This document shows positions 60,742-64,000 of a stretch of 64,000 nt of DNA, piece by piece (the first letter of the stretch is position 1; each line of letters opens with the position of its first letter). The translations under genes were made by a program, and so were the position numbers. The DNA is from a virus. Location: positions 1-64,000 of the IMG/VR virus record IMGVR_UViG_3300045738_002037; one strand, 5' to 3'. The notes under the pieces are model-generated. The model had not been told where the DNA came from, ran no database searches, and saw only the letters and a program-made list of their open reading frames with translations.

Positions 60742-61566
60742 TTATGCAACATTTTGATGTCCGTTTATGGTGGGAGCAATAACTCTTAATTTTTGCAAAG
60801 CCAATGTTTCTATTTGCCTTATTCTTTCTTTGGTTACCCCTATTTTATCTCCTACTTCCTGCAATGTTAATGGCTCACAGCCAAGACCAAATCGCATTTC
60901 AATTATTCTGCGCTGCCGATCATCTTTAAGCGTATTTACTAACTTTTCAATATATTTGGCGATACTATTGATTCTCAATTCTTCCTCGTATGGCTCAGAA
61001 CAATCAGGTACACTGTCTATAGAATAATCCTCAGATTCTCTAATCACATTGCCATTAGCAGAATTTATAGCCTTAATAATTGTGCCTAATCTTTTCTTGT
61101 TCCAACCCAATTTCTTCAACAATGCGTTTGTGTCAATAATACCATCGTCCATTCTAACAGCATTAACAGCTCTTTCATATTGACGCACATTACTATTGGC
61201 ATTCATAGCACGTGAAACAGTGTTGTTGCAATCATTCATACGCTGCACATTAGCTCTAATTCGCCAATATGCATATGTTCCAAATCTTACTGACTTGCTA
61301 AAATCAAAATTTCTTATGGCATCATATATACCACAAATTCCTTCTGATAACGCATCGTCAAAATCTATGTGACGCGCTTTAAATTGATTTACTACTTTAA
61401 CAACCCAAAGAATATTAGATAAAATAAGAATATGTTGGGCTTGTTTATCTCCATTTTTAGCTTTTCTGATATATTCTTTTTCTAATTCAGGATCTTCAAT
61501 AAAATCACACTGTGCTTTTCTAATAAAAGACTGAATGTAATCTGAATATATCACGCGGCACTCCAT
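60742..61566 (-). CDS. Sigma-70 family RNA polymerase sigma factor, regions 2-4
   Basis: A 274-aa protein with clear sigma regions: 2 (FDDALSEGICGIYDAIRNFD; SVRFGTYAYWRIRANVQRM, residues 69-110), 3 (VRMDDGIIDTNALLKKLGWN), and 4 (RRIIEMRFGLGCEPLTLQEV then GDKIGVTKERIRQIETLALQ, the HTH that reads -35). It resembles bacterial alternative sigma factors more than T4 gp55, which lacks region 4. It likely redirects host RNA polymerase to a class of phage promoters. It is followed 6 nt later by a tRNA-like element and a terminator. Confidence 0.9.
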   Translation of the reverse strand: MECRVIYSDYIQSFIRKAQCDFIEDPELEKEYIRKAKNGDKQAQHILILSNILWVVKVVNQFKARHIDFDDALSEGICGIYDAIRNFDFSKSVRFGTYAYWRIRANVQRMNDCNNTVSRAMNANSNVRQYERAVNAVRMDDGIIDTNALLKKLGWNKKRLGTIIKAINSANGNVIRESEDYSIDSVPDCSEPYEEELRINSIAKYIEKLVNTLKDDRQRRIIEMRFGLGCEPLTLQEVGDKIGVTKERIRQIETLALQKLRVIAPTINGHQNVA

Positions 61567-61607
61567 TATGTTATGTTTATGCTAGTAAATAAACGGGACA
61601 ATTTGTT

Positions 61608-61976
61608 ATGAAATCCGAATCACTAATTTATGATAGACTACAAAAGAAAATAGACCAAGACGGAAGACCATTAAAAGGAATATACTTAACACGACGCGTA
61701 ACATCATCATTTTTACAAGCAATACCTCCTAACATACAACATTTCGATGCATATTTATATGCAGTGGTCAAAAGAAAACCAGAAAAAGAAACAAACAACA
61801 AATGGGGCAAAGATGCCCGCATAGATCCTTGTTTTTTAAATTGGGAGCAAAAAATCATAGAAATGGTAATACCTTTTAACATTAATGATGGAATAAAATC
61901 AATAGACGATTTAGATGAAGAATTTTTTGAAGCTATCCAAGCGTCATTCATAGCTATGATGTACGGTATGTTTTAA
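61608..61976 (+). CDS. Hypothetical protein, 122 aa
   Basis: MKSESLIYDRLQKKIDQDGR then PLKGIYLTRRVTSSFLQAIP and a C-terminal helix (FFEAIQASFIAMMYGMF). Divergent from the sigma gene with 41 nt between starts, a possible promoter space. No strong Shine-Dalgarno is visible. Its 3' end overlaps that of the convergent 61954-62766 gene by 23 nt. No family is recognised. Confidence 0.5.
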   Translation: MKSESLIYDRLQKKIDQDGRPLKGIYLTRRVTSSFLQAIPPNIQHFDAYLYAVVKRKPEKETNNKWGKDARIDPCFLNWEQKIIEMVIPFNINDGIKSIDDLDEEFFEAIQASFIAMMYGMF

Positions 61977-62766
61977 TTTTATAATATTTCAATGGCCTAG
62001 GTCCATATAAACTATGCGCGCCTGGCCCATAAGCATCTGACGATCCATAATGCCAAAACGCTGTGGTCAAAATCGGCGTATTTTGTCTTGCAAGAAACAA
62101 CGCTATTAACCTTTCAAACATATGTGGCGTCCAAAAACCAACATCACTTAATTTTAAATTTTTGGCTATTTTGTGCAAATAATTTCCCAATAAATCAAAT
62201 ACTTTTCGACTACACGCAAATTGATGAGAATATAGCATACGTGGCTGTTTTTCTATCGCCCAATTATAAATATCAGGATCATACTTCCTAATATAATCCC
62301 ACACAAATATCCCATTGTCAAACGCATGAATATTCATAGGATCAGTTCGTGGAAACAAAGGAAAAGATTCAGGAACCTCCCATTCTTTCCATGCCCTAGA
62401 AAATGAAGAATGAACGGCCAAACCAACAGCACGTTCTAAATTATTTTCAAGATGTTTATGAATTTTTTTCCACGTTTCTCCAGCTTTAAAATGCATAACA
62501 TTATCCGAGTGCATGATGGCAACATGATTATCACCAATTAGCTGGTCGGCATGCTCCCAAATAGTTAAAATAACCGACGTTTCAAAAAGTGACGAATTCC
62601 AAGAAGCATACGTGGGGAAAAAATCATTTGCTTCTGATAAATCAACATCTTCTATTTTAGTAGTTCCGCAAGAAATCGTCTTGCATTCCACCATCTTAGA
62701 ATTAAACGCTTTTTTAGTTAACAACCTAGAAGATTGCGGGTGGCATAATTGGAATGCTTTTATCAT
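61954..62766 (-). CDS. Putative glycosyltransferase-like protein, 270 aa
   Basis: IKAFQLCHPQSSRLLTKKAF opens a probable GT-A-like fold; NHVAIMHSDNVMHFKAGETW has an aspartate pair (HSD) in the place of a DxD-type motif, and ARQNTPILTTAFWHYGSSDA near the end. I recall no exact family. It overlaps the GT2 gene by 4 nt (ATGA) and is probably co-translated with it, which supports sugar transfer as its role. Confidence 0.5.
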   Translation of the reverse strand: MIKAFQLCHPQSSRLLTKKAFNSKMVECKTISCGTTKIEDVDLSEANDFFPTYASWNSSLFETSVILTIWEHADQLIGDNHVAIMHSDNVMHFKAGETWKKIHKHLENNLERAVGLAVHSSFSRAWKEWEVPESFPLFPRTDPMNIHAFDNGIFVWDYIRKYDPDIYNWAIEKQPRMLYSHQFACSRKVFDLLGNYLHKIAKNLKLSDVGFWTPHMFERLIALFLARQNTPILTTAFWHYGSSDAYGPGAHSLYGPRPLKYYKIKTYRTS

Positions 62767-63593
62767 GATTTATCCATGGCCAATTTAACATTAGATAAAC
62801 CCATAGATTTTAAAATAATCGACGAACCATCGTCGGCATTTAACGTTATTGGAATATAGCTTGTTAATTCATCTTTAGACCAATGCATATGCGTCCCCAA
62901 TAATTCCGGAAACCTCATATTCCATTTATGATGTAAAAGTCTCATGTAAGTCCAATATTTTTTATCACCAGAAAAACTTGCAGAATATTTTCCATAATGT
63001 ATTATCGGCAAATGAGAACCCCAAATTGCATACCCAGCAGCACGTGCTTGAAGACACATATCCATTCCGTAAAAATGAAATCCATTAAACATTGGATCAA
63101 ATTTCAAACCCGTTTTTTTATTTAAAACCATTAAACATTCATCTACGCAATGTACTTGCGTAATATTCTTTTCACCATCCCAATATGGGGCGCTGTCTAA
63201 TGATTTATCTGACCCATAAACTGTTCCCACAGCTATTGTGTCTATTTTTAAAGCACCACCCCAATTGCCAATATCATATCGCGTAAATTCCATGGATATG
63301 CCAGCACTCCCCAGCATTCCCCAATTTTCAGGCAATAGGTCTATCGTGCTCGACAATATATTAAACCAATCGTCTAGCAAACTAACATCTTGATGCACAA
63401 ACACCAAAATATCAGACTTAGCCACATCAATGCCAATATTCAAGGCATTACTTGCGGAATACCTATTATCATTATTAATGATTGGGATAATTTCTATATC
63501 ATATCCATTTCGCATTTTATTAATTGATTGTAATAAACATTGGTCATAAATGTCAGCATTAGATATGCATGTTATAATCGAAAAATCTGGCAT
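62763..63593 (-). CDS. Family 2-type glycosyltransferase, 276 aa
   Basis: ATG 63593 is preferred to TTG 63617. MPDFSIITCISNADIYDQCL opens a GT-A domain; ASNALNIGIDVAKSDILVFV then HQDVSLLDDWFNIL carries the HQD pair typical of StrF-like/GT2 members (metal-binding D-x-D equivalent); DECLMVLNKKTGLKFDP and FYGMDMCLQARAAGYAIWG supply the acceptor-site ED-like motif. It would transfer a sugar from an NDP donor. Substrate unknown; with gmd and the neighbouring gene it suggests glycan decoration or modified DNA or virion protein. Confidence 0.8.
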   Translation of the reverse strand: MPDFSIITCISNADIYDQCLLQSINKMRNGYDIEIIPIINNDNRYSASNALNIGIDVAKSDILVFVHQDVSLLDDWFNILSSTIDLLPENWGMLGSAGISMEFTRYDIGNWGGALKIDTIAVGTVYGSDKSLDSAPYWDGEKNITQVHCVDECLMVLNKKTGLKFDPMFNGFHFYGMDMCLQARAAGYAIWGSHLPIIHYGKYSASFSGDKKYWTYMRLLHHKWNMRFPELLGTHMHWSKDELTSYIPITLNADDGSSIILKSMGLSNVKLAMDKS

Positions 63594-63656
63594 GATGTAA
63601 TATATAATCTCCCACAAATTTAAATTGGTTATTTAATACAATGTGGAGGTTTAACC

Positions 63657-63890
63657 ATGGCACAAAGAAAAATTACTTGCATTAGCAACGTTTCAAATCA
63701 AATGATCCCAGTGATACTCAGCAAAATCGCACTTGCTAAAAAAGAAACTAGCTCTAATGTAGACTATTATCGTGAAGGTATGTTACAAATCGCTCCCGGA
63801 GCCGCAGTAGACGTTGAATCAACAAGGTTGGATGACGGCCAATTGATCCAATTAAAAAATATGGGGCTTATTTCAACAGTCGTCCGATAA
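63657..63890 (+). CDS. Small protein, paralogue of 42320-42574, 77 aa
   Basis: MAQRKITCISNVSNQMIPVI then DYYREGMLQIAPGAAVDVES and QLIQLKNMGLISTVV. The framework QMI, D-x-Y, PG, Q(V/L)-x-x-L, G(M/L) is shared with the sheath-adjacent protein. GGAGG 7-8 nt upstream of the ATG gives a strong start. The spread of copies across the genome suggests a minor virion component or adaptor. No named family is recognised. Confidence 0.7.
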   Translation: MAQRKITCISNVSNQMIPVILSKIALAKKETSSNVDYYREGMLQIAPGAAVDVESTRLDDGQLIQLKNMGLISTVVR

Positions 63891-63906
63891 CATATCTACA
63901 AACTTC

Positions 63907-63945
63907 GAGCGCCCGATAATATAACGTAAATATTGCCGGGCGCTC
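63907..63945. terminator. Long GC-stem hairpin at right end
   Basis: GAGCGCCCG (63907-63915) pairs with CGGGCGCTC (63937-63945); the inner AATAT/ATATT segments may extend it. It follows the 63890 stop by 17 nt. No clear T-run follows on either strand, so it may be a weak terminator or RNA stabiliser. The rest to 64000 holds no gene I can support; a leftward frame ending near 63957 may be the 3' tail of a gene outside the window. Confidence 0.5.
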
Positions 63946-64000
63946 ATGCATATCAATCAATGTTACATTGGTTCATAAAATTTCTGATATTACACCACTG

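Noticed and set aside
63946-64000. Possible 3' end of a leftward gene at the right edge
   Set aside because: Only about 15 codons are visible with no recognisable sequence, so it is not listed as a gene.

Overview
The window is an internal segment of a large contractile-tailed dsDNA bacteriophage (myovirus) whose virion genes follow the T4 plan. The major capsid protein, prohead protease, portal, large terminase, sheath, tail tubes, neck proteins (gp13/gp14/gp15-like), baseplate wedge proteins (gp6, gp25, gp53-like), spike (gp5-like) and hub (gp27-like) are recognisable from motifs or alignment by eye. Most genes lie on the minus strand, are tightly packed and often overlap by 1-26 nt. The DNA is AT-rich, and no host gene, insertion sequence, integrase or CRISPR array was seen. 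The host cannot be deduced.

Layout. (1) 1-2340: five leftward genes whose products share an N-terminal leader (consensus FITEDPxEF), with internal DNA duplications. (2) 2340-3310: a divergent control region with an 18-bp palindrome, then three small rightward genes, one a DUF2061-like membrane protein. (3) 3389-14512: head module (capsid protein, core, protease, a 1102-aa acidic protein, portal, terminase). (4) 14509-21189: gp55-like sigma with a zinc-ribbon insertion, UvsW-like helicase, B12-dependent ribonucleotide reductase and small unknowns. (5) 21186-32193: baseplate, tape measure and hub. (6) 32192-33631: three rightward small genes, one with a WGR-like domain; then a Toprim primase. 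(7) 34662-47020: tail and neck module (probable frameshifted tail chaperone, three tube paralogues, sheath, gp15/gp14/gp13-like proteins and small virion candidates). (8) 47053-56370: a tail-fibre and sugar cassette: sulfotransferase with a duplicated P-loop, methyltransferase, phosphoribosyltransferase-HAD fusion, 1592-aa repetitive fibre and GDP-mannose dehydratase. (9) 56373-64000: a secreted repeat protein, a leader-Zn-KTSC protein, a protein sharing the GTxWC motif with the left-end cluster, a tRNA-like element behind a full sigma-70 gene, and two probable sugar-transfer genes.

How the parts fit. The capsid protein has an (I/L)xE cleavage site aligned with that of T4 gp23, and the window encodes the matching protease. 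The repeated leaders FITE/DP and MKLSLI(S/C)E also contain IxE, which suggests capsid-targeting propeptides on a multigene family of internal head proteins; this is inference. Two sigma-like proteins, a recurring AT-rich motif 21-27 nt upstream of three genes, and hairpins that bury Shine-Dalgarno sequences point to phage-specific gene control. The sugar genes beside the fibre suggest modification of a glycan, DNA or virion surface.
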